This document shows positions 49,033-61,510 of a DNA stretch of 64,000 bases, in pieces; the stretch's first letter is position 1; the number at the start of each line of letters is the position of its first letter. The notes under the pieces were generated by a model. It searched no databases, was not told where the DNA came from, and worked only from the letters and a program-made list of their open reading frames with translations. The stretch covers positions 1 through 64,000 of the forward strand of contig JAEINO010000010.1 in the NCBI GenBank assembly GCA_016342345.1, read 5' to 3'. Position numbers and translations under genes: made by a program. The DNA comes from Pseudodesulfovibrio sp. (GTDB lineage: Bacteria > Desulfobacterota > Desulfovibrionia > Desulfovibrionales > Desulfovibrionaceae).

Positions 49033-50331
49033 GTGAAACAGTCCCTTCGCCAGCATCTCATCCAGACCTGCACGGAAGAAGAACTCAATCGTTGGTTCGA
49101 CCCTCTTCATTTCGTATATACTGAGGAAAACAAACGGATAACCGTTGGTTTTCCCCATGCATTCTTTGCAAAATGGTTTGAAAACGAAATCCAGGATAAG
49201 TTTGAAGCCCAACTCAACATGTTTTTGGGTAACGGCTATCTTGTCAGTTACCAGAATAATGGTTCATCCGACCGAACCATGGGTGTTCAACCATCTGAAG
49301 TTATAAAACGAATTGATTTTCCGTTCGGTCAGGAATTCACTTTTGAAACTTTTCTGATCAATAAAAAGAATTACTTTCCCATAGCCTCAGCCAAAGAGGT
49401 TGCCAAACAATCTGGTTCCCTGTTTAACCCATTCATAATATGTGGTCCCGGCGGCTCAGGAAAAACCCACCTCTTGAAGTCAGTGGGTAACGAGATCAGC
49501 AAGAAAAACGATTACTCCACCATTTTCATGGGTTCCATGGATGAACTCAATTCACTGTACACGATCCGTTTCAAGGGAGATCCTTTCAAGGCGCGTAATC
49601 ATCTGCTCGAATATGATTTTCTTTTTATTGATGATTTCCACAAAATCAGGGAATACCCACATTTTCAGCAAGAATTAATAAATATTTTCAATCATTTCTA
49701 CGATAATAAAAAACAAATGATGTTCGCCTGTCGCGACAAGGTCACTACATACGATTTTCTGGACAGCAGCTTACAGTCCCGCCTTGGTTGGGGACTTATT
49801 GTCACCCTGAAAGAACCTGACCTGGAAATCAGGGTCGGATATATTCAGCACCAGGTCCGCATGAAACAACTTTCCTTGAGTAAGGAACAAATTCTGACTT
49901 TGGCCCAACGATTTTCGGACTTCCGCTATCTTCAGGGCATCCTTCTTAAATTGTTTGCCTACAAGGAATTGGTAAAAAAAGACCTGACCCAAAAAGATTT
50001 CGATCACATTCTTGCTAATACCGAAGAAAAAGCCACAGACGATTTAACGGCAAAGAAAATCATGCTTGTGGTAAGTGAACATTTCAATATCCACATCAAG
50101 GATCTGGTCGGAACAAAACGACATCAGCATATAGCCCAGGCAAGACAGGTAGCCATGTATCTCTGTCGTCAAATGCTGAGTTTTTCCTACCCTTCCCTTG
50201 GACGTTCATTTGGTGGTAAAGACCATTCAACTGTCTTGTACTCGGTTAAAAAAATAGAACAATTACAGGAAGATGATTTCGAATTGAAACAACTGTTGAA
50301 AACTTTGAAGAATAAATGTCGTATGTCGTGA
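49033..50331 (+). CDS. dnaA: Chromosomal replication initiator DnaA
   Basis: The 432-residue protein starts at GTG 49033. Domain I is short (SLRQHLIQTCTEEELNRWFDPLHFVY). The AAA+ core has Walker A GPGGSGKTHLLKSVG near residue 138, Walker B FLFIDDFHKI and the box VII arginine in QSRLGWGLIVTLKEPDLEIR. Domain IV is canonical: IKDLVGTKRHQHIAQARQVAMYLCRQMLSFSYPSLGRSFGGKDHSTVLYSVKKIEQL. The Walker A and B sequences deviate from the usual GGVGLGKT/IDDIQF, but the DNA-binding signature is fully DnaA. dnaN follows 147 bp on. Confidence 0.95.
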   Translation: MKQSLRQHLIQTCTEEELNRWFDPLHFVYTEENKRITVGFPHAFFAKWFENEIQDKFEAQLNMFLGNGYLVSYQNNGSSDRTMGVQPSEVIKRIDFPFGQEFTFETFLINKKNYFPIASAKEVAKQSGSLFNPFIICGPGGSGKTHLLKSVGNEISKKNDYSTIFMGSMDELNSLYTIRFKGDPFKARNHLLEYDFLFIDDFHKIREYPHFQQELINIFNHFYDNKKQMMFACRDKVTTYDFLDSSLQSRLGWGLIVTLKEPDLEIRVGYIQHQVRMKQLSLSKEQILTLAQRFSDFRYLQGILLKLFAYKELVKKDLTQKDFDHILANTEEKATDDLTAKKIMLVVSEHFNIHIKDLVGTKRHQHIAQARQVAMYLCRQMLSFSYPSLGRSFGGKDHSTVLYSVKKIEQLQEDDFELKQLLKTLKNKCRMS

Positions 50332-50478
50332 CTTGAGAGTAAATTGACTTTTTTAAGAACAATTGGTTTATAAATCCCGACAGGGAGTGTTCGAATAAAT
50401 TTATTTGATTCCTGCTACTTAAGGCGAAAAGGAACAAAGGAACCGAGACAATAAGTCTCAATTAAGGAGAACTTATTT

Positions 50479-51648
50479 ATGTTTCTGAAAGTGAACAGAG
50501 ATGAGATCATTGAAGGCTTGCAGAAGTCGGCAAACATTATCCCGGCCAAAACCGGTGCTGCATTCCTTCGTACCATCTGGCTCCAGTGCGAAAAAGGAAA
50601 CCTCAATATCATGAGCACGGATTCAAATCTTGAGTTCATGGGTTCCTATCCGGCAACCATCGACGAAGAAGGTTTGGCCGGAGTACAAGGTCGTGCATTC
50701 TATGATCTGGTAAAGCAGCTCAGAAGCAACCAGGGAGAATTGACTATCCGCACCGATAATGAGAGTCAGAACGTGTTGGTCGAGCAAAAGGTAAGAAAAT
50801 ACAAATTCCCGGTAAACGATCCGGAATGGTTTCAGAAATTTTCCACTTTCCCGGATAATGGCACCGTATTCTGGTCAGGTGATTTCCTGCATGAGATTAT
50901 CGATAAAATTTCATTTTGCATTTCCGATGAAGATTCCATGGAAGCCATTGCTTGTATTTTCATAGCTCCCCGTGAAGTTATGGGAATAAAAAAGGTCGAA
51001 GTGTGTGGACTTAACGGGCATCAGTTTGCAATGTTTAATTTTGTAAATGATGATATTTACAATATGCTTCCTGAAGAGGGAGTGCTGATCCAGAAAAAAT
51101 ATCTGGCTGAACTCAAGAAATGGCTCACTGCTGATGAAATAGAATTGGCAATCAGCGAAAAGCGTCTGTTTTTCCGTACCGGTGACAAAAGGGAAACCTT
51201 CACTTTACCGCTGTCATATTATCAGTATCCGAATTATCATAACTTCCTGGCCAAATTGGGTGACGATGATGTCTCCACCCTGGAAGTAAACATACTTGAG
51301 ATGGTGGATGCCCTTTCCCGAGTGGCATTATTCAACACTGATTCAAATCGTTGTGCCTACTTTTCCTTTGACGAAAGTGAATTGACGATTTCTGCCCAGG
51401 GCCAGGAAACCGGAATGGCCCGTGAATCCATTGATGCCACCTTTAGCGGCGACATGAAACGGATCGCATTTCCAACAAGAAATCTGATCGATATATTGAA
51501 CCATTTGAATTCCGAAACTGTGAAGTTCACCCTCACCGGCACAGAAGCCCCCTGCGGCCTGACCGGTACCGATGATCGTGATTATCAGGTAATCGTCATG
51601 CCCATGATGATTCAGGAAGAGACTTACTACACCGAGGAAAACGCCTAG
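50479..51648 (+). CDS. dnaN: DNA polymerase III beta subunit (sliding clamp)
   Basis: A 389-residue clamp protein: MFLKVNRDEIIEGLQKSANIIPAKTGAAFLRTIWLQCEKGNLNIMSTDSNLEFMGSYPA, three repeated domains, and the ending GLTGTDDRDYQVIVMPMMI near the family's conserved YVxMPMR (here VIVMPMMI). It tethers polymerase III to DNA. It overlaps nothing upstream but abuts gyrB with no gap (TAG-ATG). AAGGAG lies eight bases upstream of its start. Confidence 0.95.
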   Translation: MFLKVNRDEIIEGLQKSANIIPAKTGAAFLRTIWLQCEKGNLNIMSTDSNLEFMGSYPATIDEEGLAGVQGRAFYDLVKQLRSNQGELTIRTDNESQNVLVEQKVRKYKFPVNDPEWFQKFSTFPDNGTVFWSGDFLHEIIDKISFCISDEDSMEAIACIFIAPREVMGIKKVEVCGLNGHQFAMFNFVNDDIYNMLPEEGVLIQKKYLAELKKWLTADEIELAISEKRLFFRTGDKRETFTLPLSYYQYPNYHNFLAKLGDDDVSTLEVNILEMVDALSRVALFNTDSNRCAYFSFDESELTISAQGQETGMARESIDATFSGDMKRIAFPTRNLIDILNHLNSETVKFTLTGTEAPCGLTGTDDRDYQVIVMPMMIQEETYYTEENA

Positions 51649-54048
<2,400 letters not shown>

Positions 54049-54136
54049 ATTACGCATATCCAACCACGCCGCCAATCCGAAGTTGTACGTTGGCAGAAAT
54101 TGGCAGGCGGTGTGGACATAAAAGTTTAGGAGATTC

Positions 54137-54163
54137 CTGAGAATCATTAAAAAATGATTTTCA
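54137..54163 (+). other. Hairpin in the gyrB-gyrA spacer, beside the gyrA ribosome-binding site
   Basis: CTGA-AATCATT / AATGATT-TCAG, with four to five A between, forms an 11-bp stem directly before CCGCCGGAGG, the gyrA ribosome-binding site. It has no T run, so it may be a leader structure affecting translation or RNA stability rather than a terminator. Confidence 0.5.
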
Positions 54164-54179
54164 GGCCGCCGGAGGCAAA

Positions 54180-56630
54180 ATGATTGAAGGTACGGTTACA
54201 ATCGAAAGTGAACTCAAGAAAAGTTATCTTGAGTATTCCCTTTCGGTCATTATTGGGCGTGCAATTCCCGATGTACGTGATGGGCTGAAGCCTGTTCACA
54301 GGCGTATTCTGTTCGCCATGCACGATCTGGGAAACTATCACAACCGGGCGTACAAGAAATCCGCTCGTGTGGTCGGTGATGTCATCGGTAAATACCATCC
54401 GCATGGTGATTCGTCAGTGTATGACGCATTGGTCAGAATGGCGCAGGATTTTTCCATGCGCGACATGTTGGTGGATGGTCAGGGTAACTTTGGTTCCATT
54501 GATGGCGATTCCGCGGCTGCCATGCGTTATACTGAAGTCCGCATGGCTAAGCTTTGCTCGGAATTTCTTGGAGACATCGAGAAGCAGACGGTTGATTTCA
54601 GGCCGAATTACGACAACACCATGCAGGAACCGTCGGTGCTTCCCACCAAGGTTCCGAACCTGCTGCTCAATGGTACAACCGGTATTGCAGTTGGTATGGC
54701 GACAAATATCCCGCCACACAACCTGAGTGAACTTATTGATGGCTGCATGCATTTGCTGGACAACCGCGAGTGTACAGTCGAAGACCTGATGCAGTTTGTA
54801 AAAGGTCCGGATTTTCCGACCGGAGGCATGGTCTTTGGCGGGCAGGGTTTGTACGATGCGTACACCACTGGTCGCGGCTCCATCAAAATGCGTGGAGTGG
54901 TCGAAGTTGAAGAGGCCGCAAAGGGAAAGAAAGAGTGCATCGTTATCAAGGAAATTCCTTATGCGCTCAACAAATCCACCCTGGTTGAAAAGATTGCGGC
55001 CCTGGTCCACGAAAAGAAGATCGACGGTATTTCCGATCTGCGTGATGAATCTGACCGCAACGGAATTCGTATCGCCATTGATCTGAAACGTGGTGCCATC
55101 GCTGATATCATCATAAATTCCCTGTACAAATATACACAGCTTGAATCCAGCTTTGGCATCAACATGATGGCGGTTGTTGGCAAGCGGCCCATGCTTCTCA
55201 ATTTGAAGACCGCTCTGTCACATTTTCTGGATCATCGTCGTGAAGTGGTTATCCGCCGCACCAAGTTCGATCTCGACAAGTGTGAAAAGCGCGTCCACAT
55301 TTTGGAAGGTTTGCGCATTGCGCTCGATAACATCGACGAAGTGGTCAAGCTCATCCGCGCATCCCAGTCGCCGGAGGAAGCTCGCGAAGCACTTATGAAT
55401 CGTTTTGAGTTGTCCGAGATTCAGGCCAGAGCCATTCTCGATATGCGCTTGCAGAAGCTCACTGGTCTGGAGAGTGACAAATTACTCGCCGAACTGGCCG
55501 AGTTGATGAAGATGATTGAGTACTTCGAGTCCATTTTGGGCAACGAAGAAGTTTTGAGAGGCGTTATTCGTGACGAATTGAAAGAGATCAAGGAAGTTCA
55601 CTCCACTCCGCGTAAATCGGAATTGCTTCTGACAAACCCGGATTCCATTGATATCGAAGATCTCATTCCGGACGAGGAAACGGTCATTACCCTGAGCAAG
55701 CGCGGCTACATCAAGCGTACGCCGCTGTCCAACTACACGGCCCAGCGTCGTGGTGGAAAGGGTATTTCGGGCGTTCAGACTGGTGACGGAGACTTTATTC
55801 ACACCTTCATGATGACCACCAATCATCAGCACTTGGTGCTGTTCACCAATATGGGCAAGATGTTCAAGATCAAAGCTCATCAGGTGCCTGAAGGCAGTCG
55901 TTACGCCAAGGGCGGCCATGTGGCCAACCTGCTGCCGCTGGACAAGGAAGAGCATATCACCACAGCCCTGTCTCTGCGTGAGTTCGACGATGACCGCTTC
56001 TTCCTGTTTGTGACCAAGAAGGGCATGATCAAGCGATCCTCCATTGGTCTGTACGGCAATTGCCGCGCTACGGGCATACGGGCCGTTAATCTGCGTGAAG
56101 GTGACGAACTGATGATGGTTCGCGAGATTGATCCTGATGTTGATTGCATCCTCGTTACCCGCGATGGCTCGGCCATTCGTTTCAATATCAATGATGCACG
56201 GCCCCTTGGTCGCGCCACCGCAGGAGTCAAGGGCGTTGCCCTTCGTGGCGATGATCAGGTTGTTTCCTGCGTTGTCACGGGTGATCCTGATCGCGATCAG
56301 CTACTGACCGTTTCGGAAGGCGGCTTTGGCAAGCGTACCGGCATCGATCAGTACCGTGTCCAGGCGCGTGGCGGAATGGGCATCCTGAACATGCGTTTGA
56401 CCAACAAGACCGGCAGGGTCATTGGGGCACGCATGGTCAATGAAAGCGATGACGTCATCCTGCTGACTACGGCCAACAAGGTCATTCGAATGAGTGTCTC
56501 CGAAGTCAGTCAGACCCGTGGTCGTGCCACTCAGGGTGTCCGTCTGGTCCGCATGGGCGGCGACAATCTCGTTGCCGGGTTTGACCTAGTCATGGATGAT
56601 GATGACACGCTTAAGGACGTTGAAGTTTAA
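54180..56630 (+). CDS. gyrA: DNA gyrase subunit A
   Basis: An 816-residue protein. The catalytic tyrosine is Tyr117 in [13 protein letters not shown]. The quinolone-binding region reads [17 protein letters not shown], keeping the serine and aspartate (Ser78, Asp82; E. coli Ser83, Asp87) of susceptible enzymes. The C-terminal pinwheel carries the GyrA box QRRGGKG, which separates it from ParC, and ends in the acidic tail [17 protein letters not shown] is four bases before the ATG. It lies 131 bp after gyrB and likely shares its transcript. Confidence 0.97.
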   Translation: MIEGTVTIESELKKSYLEYSLSVIIGRAIPDVRDGLKPVHRRILFAMHDLGNYHNRAYKKSARVVGDVIGKYHPHGDSSVYDALVRMAQDFSMRDMLVDGQGNFGSIDGDSAAAMRYTEVRMAKLCSEFLGDIEKQTVDFRPNYDNTMQEPSVLPTKVPNLLLNGTTGIAVGMATNIPPHNLSELIDGCMHLLDNRECTVEDLMQFVKGPDFPTGGMVFGGQGLYDAYTTGRGSIKMRGVVEVEEAAKGKKECIVIKEIPYALNKSTLVEKIAALVHEKKIDGISDLRDESDRNGIRIAIDLKRGAIADIIINSLYKYTQLESSFGINMMAVVGKRPMLLNLKTALSHFLDHRREVVIRRTKFDLDKCEKRVHILEGLRIALDNIDEVVKLIRASQSPEEAREALMNRFELSEIQARAILDMRLQKLTGLESDKLLAELAELMKMIEYFESILGNEEVLRGVIRDELKEIKEVHSTPRKSELLLTNPDSIDIEDLIPDEETVITLSKRGYIKRTPLSNYTAQRRGGKGISGVQTGDGDFIHTFMMTTNHQHLVLFTNMGKMFKIKAHQVPEGSRYAKGGHVANLLPLDKEEHITTALSLREFDDDRFFLFVTKKGMIKRSSIGLYGNCRATGIRAVNLREGDELMMVREIDPDVDCILVTRDGSAIRFNINDARPLGRATAGVKGVALRGDDQVVSCVVTGDPDRDQLLTVSEGGFGKRTGIDQYRVQARGGMGILNMRLTNKTGRVIGARMVNESDDVILLTTANKVIRMSVSEVSQTRGRATQGVRLVRMGGDNLVAGFDLVMDDDDTLKDVEV

Positions 56631-56637
56631 GGTTCAA

Positions 56638-57468
56638 ATGAAACGCATATTATTGCTGATATTACTGGCCACGGCGATAAGTATCGCCGTGGCCTGTTCC
56701 AATCAGTCGTCTCCCGGACGGGAGGATATTGATCAAGCTCGCGAGGCTTATTCCAAAGGATTTTATCTTGAAGCTGAAAAGGATTACGAGCGGTATCTTC
56801 AGGTGGAACCTCAGGGAGAATTTCGCAAGGAAGCCTGGGACAGGCTGAGTGAAATTTCCGTGACCATCAAAGGCGACTATGACCGTGCTGTTGTCCTGTT
56901 GGAAGCCATGTATCTTGAATTGAGTGCGAACAATGATGAAGCATGGCAGATCATGTTTCAGCTTGGCGAAATATTCGAAGAACTCGGCAATCAGCAAAAA
57001 GCAATAGAGTCCTTTGAAAAATGCTATATCCATGCGGCTGATTCTCCTGACAATATGTACAAGACTCAGTTGCGCATGGCCCGACTGTATCGTTCCATGG
57101 GAAATTATGATCTGGTGACGATTACACTGGAAGGTTGTGCCGCTTCGGATATTGATTCCGAATACAAGGCCAGGTGTCTGTACGAGTTGGCTCAGAGTTA
57201 CACTTTCATCAGCAGCTGGAATCAGGCCAAAAGGCCTTTGGAAATGTTGTTTGAGTTGGAAAATGTATCCGAAGAAATCAAAGCTATGGCAGTTTTTCTT
57301 TTGGCCGATATCTACGAAAATGAACGAGACTATGCCAAGACAAGGGAATTATTGGAATCCATTTTGACTACCTATCCCAATCCGAAGGTTGTTGAATCAA
57401 GGTTGGCCAGCTTGCAGCATGCTCCCCCGCCACCCGATGTCCCTGTGCCTCCAGTTGTGAATAAATAA
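56638..57468 (+). CDS. TPR-repeat lipoprotein
   Basis: From the ATG at 56638 the product is 276 residues with a lipoprotein signal (MKRILLLILLATAISIAVAC, lipobox AVAC). The rest is helical with tetratricopeptide-like repeats: REAYSKGFYLEAEKDYERYLQVEP, LGEIFEELGNQQKAIESFEKCY, ARLYRSMGNYDLVTITLEGC and LADIYENERDYAKTRELLESIL. A proline-rich tail (PPPPDVPVPPVVNK) may cross or touch the cell wall. It resembles BamD/YbgF-type scaffold lipoproteins in general form only. It begins 7 bp after gyrA, so it is probably transcribed with it; a terminator follows. Confidence 0.85.
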   Translation: MKRILLLILLATAISIAVACSNQSSPGREDIDQAREAYSKGFYLEAEKDYERYLQVEPQGEFRKEAWDRLSEISVTIKGDYDRAVVLLEAMYLELSANNDEAWQIMFQLGEIFEELGNQQKAIESFEKCYIHAADSPDNMYKTQLRMARLYRSMGNYDLVTITLEGCAASDIDSEYKARCLYELAQSYTFISSWNQAKRPLEMLFELENVSEEIKAMAVFLLADIYENERDYAKTRELLESILTTYPNPKVVESRLASLQHAPPPPDVPVPPVVNK

Positions 57469-57527
57469 AATCCTCTTTAAATTAGTATGTTGTCAACCGT
57501 AATCACGGTGACTTTGTCAGTACTCTG

Positions 57528-57561
57528 AAAAAACCTGATGCAAGTCGGGTTTTTTCAGGCA
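57528..57561 (+). terminator. Terminator after the TPR lipoprotein gene
   Basis: CTGAAAAAACC / GGGTTTTTTCAG is an 11-bp stem around TGATGCAAGTC; the 3' arm holds six T. Confidence 0.85.
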
Positions 57562-57680
57562 TAGGCATTTTTTTAAGAGGTATGTGCCTTATTCAAAATA
57601 GCCATTGCATTATTTTGGCAAGCCGGATAATACATTTATAAAGTTATTAAGATTTACAGCTTCAGGCGGTTATGATTTAA

Positions 57681-59678
57681 GTGTTGCGTAAAAAACCACG
57701 GCGCACCCTGCTTCATTCAATCAAGGCTTTCGGCTTCTTGTCCGGGCTTCTTTGGTTGATGGTTCTTTTTTCTGCACCCCCTGTTTTCGCTCAGCCCATT
57801 CGTCAGGTTCTTATTCTCAATTCTTACAATTATTCCGCCCAATGGACCTACTCAATTACCAGAGGTGTGGAAGAAACTCTTCTCGCCCATGATCCGTCCA
57901 CTAAAATAATGGTGGAGTTCATGGACACGAAAAAGCATGTAGATCCTGAATATTACAAGATACTTGCAGATCAGTTTCGTATAAAATACGGCCGGATGAA
58001 ACTGGATGCCGTGATAACTTCCGATGACAATGCTGTTAATTTTGCCCTTAAGTACCGCACGAGTCTGTTTCACGATGCCCCAATTATTTTTTGCGGTGTG
58101 AATAATCACAATTTGCCAACGGACACGTTGTTCACGAACATCACCGGTATTTTTGAGGCCCCTGATATTGCAGGATCTCTCAATGCTGCCTTGAGCCTCG
58201 ACCAGAAGATCGAAACTTTTTATATTGTCATAGACGAAACCACATCGGGAAAGAGTATTCGGGCCGATGAGGAAAGATTAGTCAATCTTTACAAGGGCCG
58301 TATTGGTCTGGTCTGGCTGCAGGGATTGTCAATGGGTGAGTTGGAGGAAAAGCTGTCAAGTCTGCCGGAGCAAAGTGCAGTTTTGTTTGTTACCTTCAAC
58401 AGGGACAGGCTTGGTCAGACATTTACGTTCCATGAAATACTCAAACGTATCCATGCTGTATGTCAGCGGCCCATATATGGCCTGTTTGATTTCTATCTTG
58501 GTAACGGCATAGTCGGTGGCATGCTGACATCTGGGAAGTATCAGGGAATAATGGCTGCCGAGTTGGCTATTCGTATCATGAACGGTGAAAATCCGGATTC
58601 CATTCCGGTTGTATTGCAAAAGGCAAACCGGTATATGTTCGATTTTTCAGAAATGCGGCGATTTGGGTACATTCAAGAAAACCTTCCACCTGAAAGCATT
58701 GTTATAAATGCGCCTCGCCCTATCTACGAAACGAACAAATATGAACTAATGATTGTGGTTGTTCTGATTGTTTTCCTGTCCGTGGTTATTGTTATTCTTC
58801 TTGCCAGTATTCGGGCCCGTAAAAATGCCGAAATCGAACTTGAACAACTCAACAGCTATCAGGAAACCCTGATCGAGCAACGAACTGAGGAACTTACCGA
58901 ACGTTCCAAGGAATTGGAAATAGCCAACTATGAATTGAAACAACTTGGTGATCTTAAAACTGCTGTACTCAATACCGTTTCGCACGATTTACGTACGCCT
59001 CTGACTTCGGTACTTGGTTTTTGCAAGATCATTGATCGCGACTTCAAACGATTTTTTCTGCCATTGTGCGAAGGTGTCGATGAATTGGAAGGAAAAGGCG
59101 GACGCATCCGGAAAAATCTCAGCATAATTGAGGAAGAAGGTGAACGCCTTACCCGTCTTATTAACGATTTTCTTGATCTTTCGAAAATTGAATCCGGACA
59201 CATGGTCTGGAATAATACCCTGATTGACGCAACTGAACTTCTCAAGCAGGTCGAACCGGTTCTGCATGGATACTTTCCTGATTCAAGGGTTTCCCTGAAT
59301 ATCGATATTGGACATGGTCTGCCCAGGATTGTGGCTGACCGGGACCGGTTGTTTCAGGTCTTTAATAATCTGGTTGGAAATGCCGCCAAATTTACCGAGG
59401 AAGGCATGGTCTCGGTCGTTGCCGATACCACCGAAGAAGGTTGGCTCAAGGTGGTCATTTCGGATACAGGTGTGGGTATTCCTCCCGATGTAGTGAATCG
59501 TATTTTTGAAAAATTCTATCAGGTCTGCCAAGATGAAAGCGCTACGGAAATATCACGTGGAAGCGGCATGGGCCTGGCCATTTCCAAGCGAATAATCGAG
59601 CACTATGGCGGACAGATTTTTGCCAGCAGTACAGTCGACAAAGGTTCGTCCTTTACTTTTACCATTCCTTCGACCTGA
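57681..59678 (+). CDS. Sensor histidine kinase with periplasmic ABC-type binding domain
   Basis: The 665-residue protein begins at GTG 57681 with a signal anchor (FGFLSGLLWLMVLFSAPPVFA). Residues about 40-330 resemble the ABC-transporter substrate-binding-like fold (QVLILNSYNYSAQWTYSITRGVEETLL, DAVITSDDNAVNFAL, APIIFCGVNNHN). A membrane helix (LMIVVVLIVFLSVVIVILLA) and a coiled coil lead to HisKA with phospho-acceptor His435 in VSHDLRTPLTS and an HATPase domain (NLVGNAAKFTEEG, DTGVGIP, GSGMGLAISKRIIEHYGG). It should sense a small periplasmic ligand. No response regulator is adjacent, so it is an orphan kinase. Confidence 0.93.
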   Translation: MLRKKPRRTLLHSIKAFGFLSGLLWLMVLFSAPPVFAQPIRQVLILNSYNYSAQWTYSITRGVEETLLAHDPSTKIMVEFMDTKKHVDPEYYKILADQFRIKYGRMKLDAVITSDDNAVNFALKYRTSLFHDAPIIFCGVNNHNLPTDTLFTNITGIFEAPDIAGSLNAALSLDQKIETFYIVIDETTSGKSIRADEERLVNLYKGRIGLVWLQGLSMGELEEKLSSLPEQSAVLFVTFNRDRLGQTFTFHEILKRIHAVCQRPIYGLFDFYLGNGIVGGMLTSGKYQGIMAAELAIRIMNGENPDSIPVVLQKANRYMFDFSEMRRFGYIQENLPPESIVINAPRPIYETNKYELMIVVVLIVFLSVVIVILLASIRARKNAEIELEQLNSYQETLIEQRTEELTERSKELEIANYELKQLGDLKTAVLNTVSHDLRTPLTSVLGFCKIIDRDFKRFFLPLCEGVDELEGKGGRIRKNLSIIEEEGERLTRLINDFLDLSKIESGHMVWNNTLIDATELLKQVEPVLHGYFPDSRVSLNIDIGHGLPRIVADRDRLFQVFNNLVGNAAKFTEEGMVSVVADTTEEGWLKVVISDTGVGIPPDVVNRIFEKFYQVCQDESATEISRGSGMGLAISKRIIEHYGGQIFASSTVDKGSSFTFTIPST

Positions 59679-59833
59679 TAGGAAAACCAGCCGAGCCTGT
59701 TTGGTTTTTCACAATGACAGTTTTGTTGTTTTTCTTTTGTCATGTACCGGAATCAACAGGTTGCGAAACCTTTCGGGCTGGGATACGGTGCTTTCCGCGT
59801 ATGTAAAATATTAAGTGTGAGTCCCCGAAATAT

Positions 59834-60286
59834 ATGAAAATTCGTATTGCAACATCTTTATTTGTCCTTTTCCTGATCGCCCCCATGGTTTATGCGGAAG
59901 ATACTGATTATCTGTCACTTCTGGCGCAGGAATCAGAGATTCAGGCCATTGCCACGGTTGGCGAAGTTCTGATCATGAGCAACAATGCCGATGGAACGTT
60001 CAAAAGGATAAAGTTCAACCGGGTCTATGCCGTAACACCTTACACCCCCATGTCTTTTGTCGGAGGCTGCAAGACCCTGAAGTATTCCTGGCAGAAAAGA
60101 ACTCCGGGAATGGTCTATTTCAAGCCTCGCCCTGGTCAGCGTGTGTATGTGACCATTACCACCAATGGCGGAGCTATCACCAGCTATACCCCCATCAATG
60201 CCGAACTTGATCACGTGGTCCGCAAGGAACCACATCGGCTTGCGTACAGCAAGGGCCGGGCAAGCATCATACCCAATCAGGACTGA
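59834..60286 (+). CDS. Unknown secreted protein
   Basis: A 150-residue protein with a signal peptide (MKIRIATSLFVLFLIAPMVYA) and a beta-rich mature part (IQAIATVGEVLIMSNNADGTFKRIKFNRVYAVTP, MVYFKPRPGQRVYVTITTNGGAITSYTPI), ending basic. There is one cysteine (GGCKTLKYSW). I do not recognise a family. The ribosome-binding site is weak. It has its own terminator and is not clearly in an operon. Confidence 0.75.
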   Translation: MKIRIATSLFVLFLIAPMVYAEDTDYLSLLAQESEIQAIATVGEVLIMSNNADGTFKRIKFNRVYAVTPYTPMSFVGGCKTLKYSWQKRTPGMVYFKPRPGQRVYVTITTNGGAITSYTPINAELDHVVRKEPHRLAYSKGRASIIPNQD

Positions 60287-60348
60287 TGGCGATAGCAGTT
60301 TGGCTGAAGCGTGATCATTGATTCGTCTTTATCAAGCACATCATTTTG

Positions 60349-60382
60349 AGATGTTCCGGCAACAGCCGGGGCATCTTTTTTC
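60349..60382 (+). terminator. Terminator between convergent genes
   Basis: AGATG-CCGGC / GCCGG-CATCT hairpin with loop AACA; the plus strand then reads TTTTTTCG. It ends the secreted-protein gene and lies about 40 bp before the DUF1858 stop. Confidence 0.85.
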
Positions 60383-60422
60383 GTGCAAGCAATTTCGGCG
60401 CGAGAATATGGCTGTTGGTTAT

Positions 60423-60632
60423 TTACGCGGAAGCTTTTTCCAGATCGGCAAGGAGTTGTTTTCTGTCTAATCCATAGCGGCGGACGACTTCGTCGATGGT
60501 TTCAAAGAGGGCTTTGCACAACAGGCACTCGCCGGCCTGTTCATCTCTGGAACGGAATACCGCTTCGGTGTTCGGATAGCGATGGACGATGTCAAGAAGT
60601 GTCATGTCCCGCGAAATGCGCTCAGTATTCAT
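60423..60632 (-). CDS. DUF1858 small protein
   Basis: A 69-residue protein with the DUF1858 pattern: ISRDMTLLDIVHRYPNTEAVFRSRDEQAGECLLCKALFETIDEVVRRYGLDRKQLLADLE. The CxxC pair (CLLC) is the family's conserved site, often linked to redox or hybrid-cluster proteins. Its ATG overlaps the stop of the kinase-like gene by 4 nt, making it the last gene of the five-gene yedE operon. Confidence 0.88.
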   Translation of the reverse strand: MNTERISRDMTLLDIVHRYPNTEAVFRSRDEQAGECLLCKALFETIDEVVRRYGLDRKQLLADLEKASA

Positions 60633-61510
60633 GGATCAGTGCCCTTGTCGGGGGTTCCGTGTATTGCTTCGGACAAGGCGGATGGAATATGGGGGACCAG
60701 TTCGAATATGTGTGAGCCGGGGTTGGGCTTGGCTTGAGAGCCTGCAAAACGGTTGGCCTGAGCCGCAATGCGAGCGGATTCTGGTATGGAACGGCCAGAC
60801 TCTATAAGGGCTGAGACAATGCCTGTCACGGTGTCTCCCGTTCCTCCCATTGCTTCCATGGCTTCTTCTACAGGTTCGGACACTGTTGCCAGGATGCCAT
60901 CACCATTGGCAATGTAGTCGATGTTTCCCTTGACCAGCAGGAAGGAAGCGGCATTGTCGTTGGCATAGGCCCGGGTAATCAGATCAGGGGTGTTATTGCC
61001 ATCATGCAGGATGAATCCCCGGGTGTAAAAGGGATGGGGCGCGGTTTCGTCTGCAAGGAAGGCCAACTCCCCGGCATCAGGGGTGAAAAGATCATAGGCC
61101 GAGGACTGACCGCTCATTTTTGCGGCATACATGAACCCGGCATCGGCAATGAGTCTGGGTTTTGCGGACATGGACTGAATGGTCAATATGATTCTGTTGT
61201 GCCAGTCCACGTCCGGTTGGAGATAATGGAAAACAATGGTTGAATACAGCCTTTGGGGCAGGACTTCGACCAGGTGGCGATACAATTCCCGGCTCCCGGC
61301 TCCCAGACCCTGATCGCCTATCAAAAAAGCATGGGGAAAGGGTAGTCCCAAATGGCTGGAGGCTCGTACCGCAGCCATTAGCAGGGCTGGAGTTCCCCGG
61401 TCCGGGGCAATCGCATGTCCGTCGACCATGAGCGTATCGCCTTCAAGGGTCACTGGACCATCCAGAAGCGGAATTGTCAGGTCCGGTACTGTTCCTACAA
61501 TGGCAAGCAT
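60629..61510 (-). CDS. Ribokinase-fold kinase, NAD(P)HX-dehydratase-like
   Basis: A 293-residue protein of the ribokinase/YjeF-C superfamily. It shows FLIGDQGLGAGSRELYRHL, LIADAGFMYAAKM, AYDLFTPDAGELAFLADE, SFLLVKGNIDYIANGDGILATVSEP and the anion-hole motif MGGTGDTVTGIVSALIESGRS with the catalytic aspartate. The family acts on NAD(P)H hydrates or small sugars; the substrate here is unknown. The start overlaps the DUF3343 gene by 16 nt. Its conserved place in a sulfur/selenium operon is the main hint to its job. Confidence 0.8.
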   Translation of the reverse strand: MLAIVGTVPDLTIPLLDGPVTLEGDTLMVDGHAIAPDRGTPALLMAAVRASSHLGLPFPHAFLIGDQGLGAGSRELYRHLVEVLPQRLYSTIVFHYLQPDVDWHNRIILTIQSMSAKPRLIADAGFMYAAKMSGQSSAYDLFTPDAGELAFLADETAPHPFYTRGFILHDGNNTPDLITRAYANDNAASFLLVKGNIDYIANGDGILATVSEPVEEAMEAMGGTGDTVTGIVSALIESGRSIPESARIAAQANRFAGSQAKPNPGSHIFELVPHIPSALSEAIHGTPDKGTDP

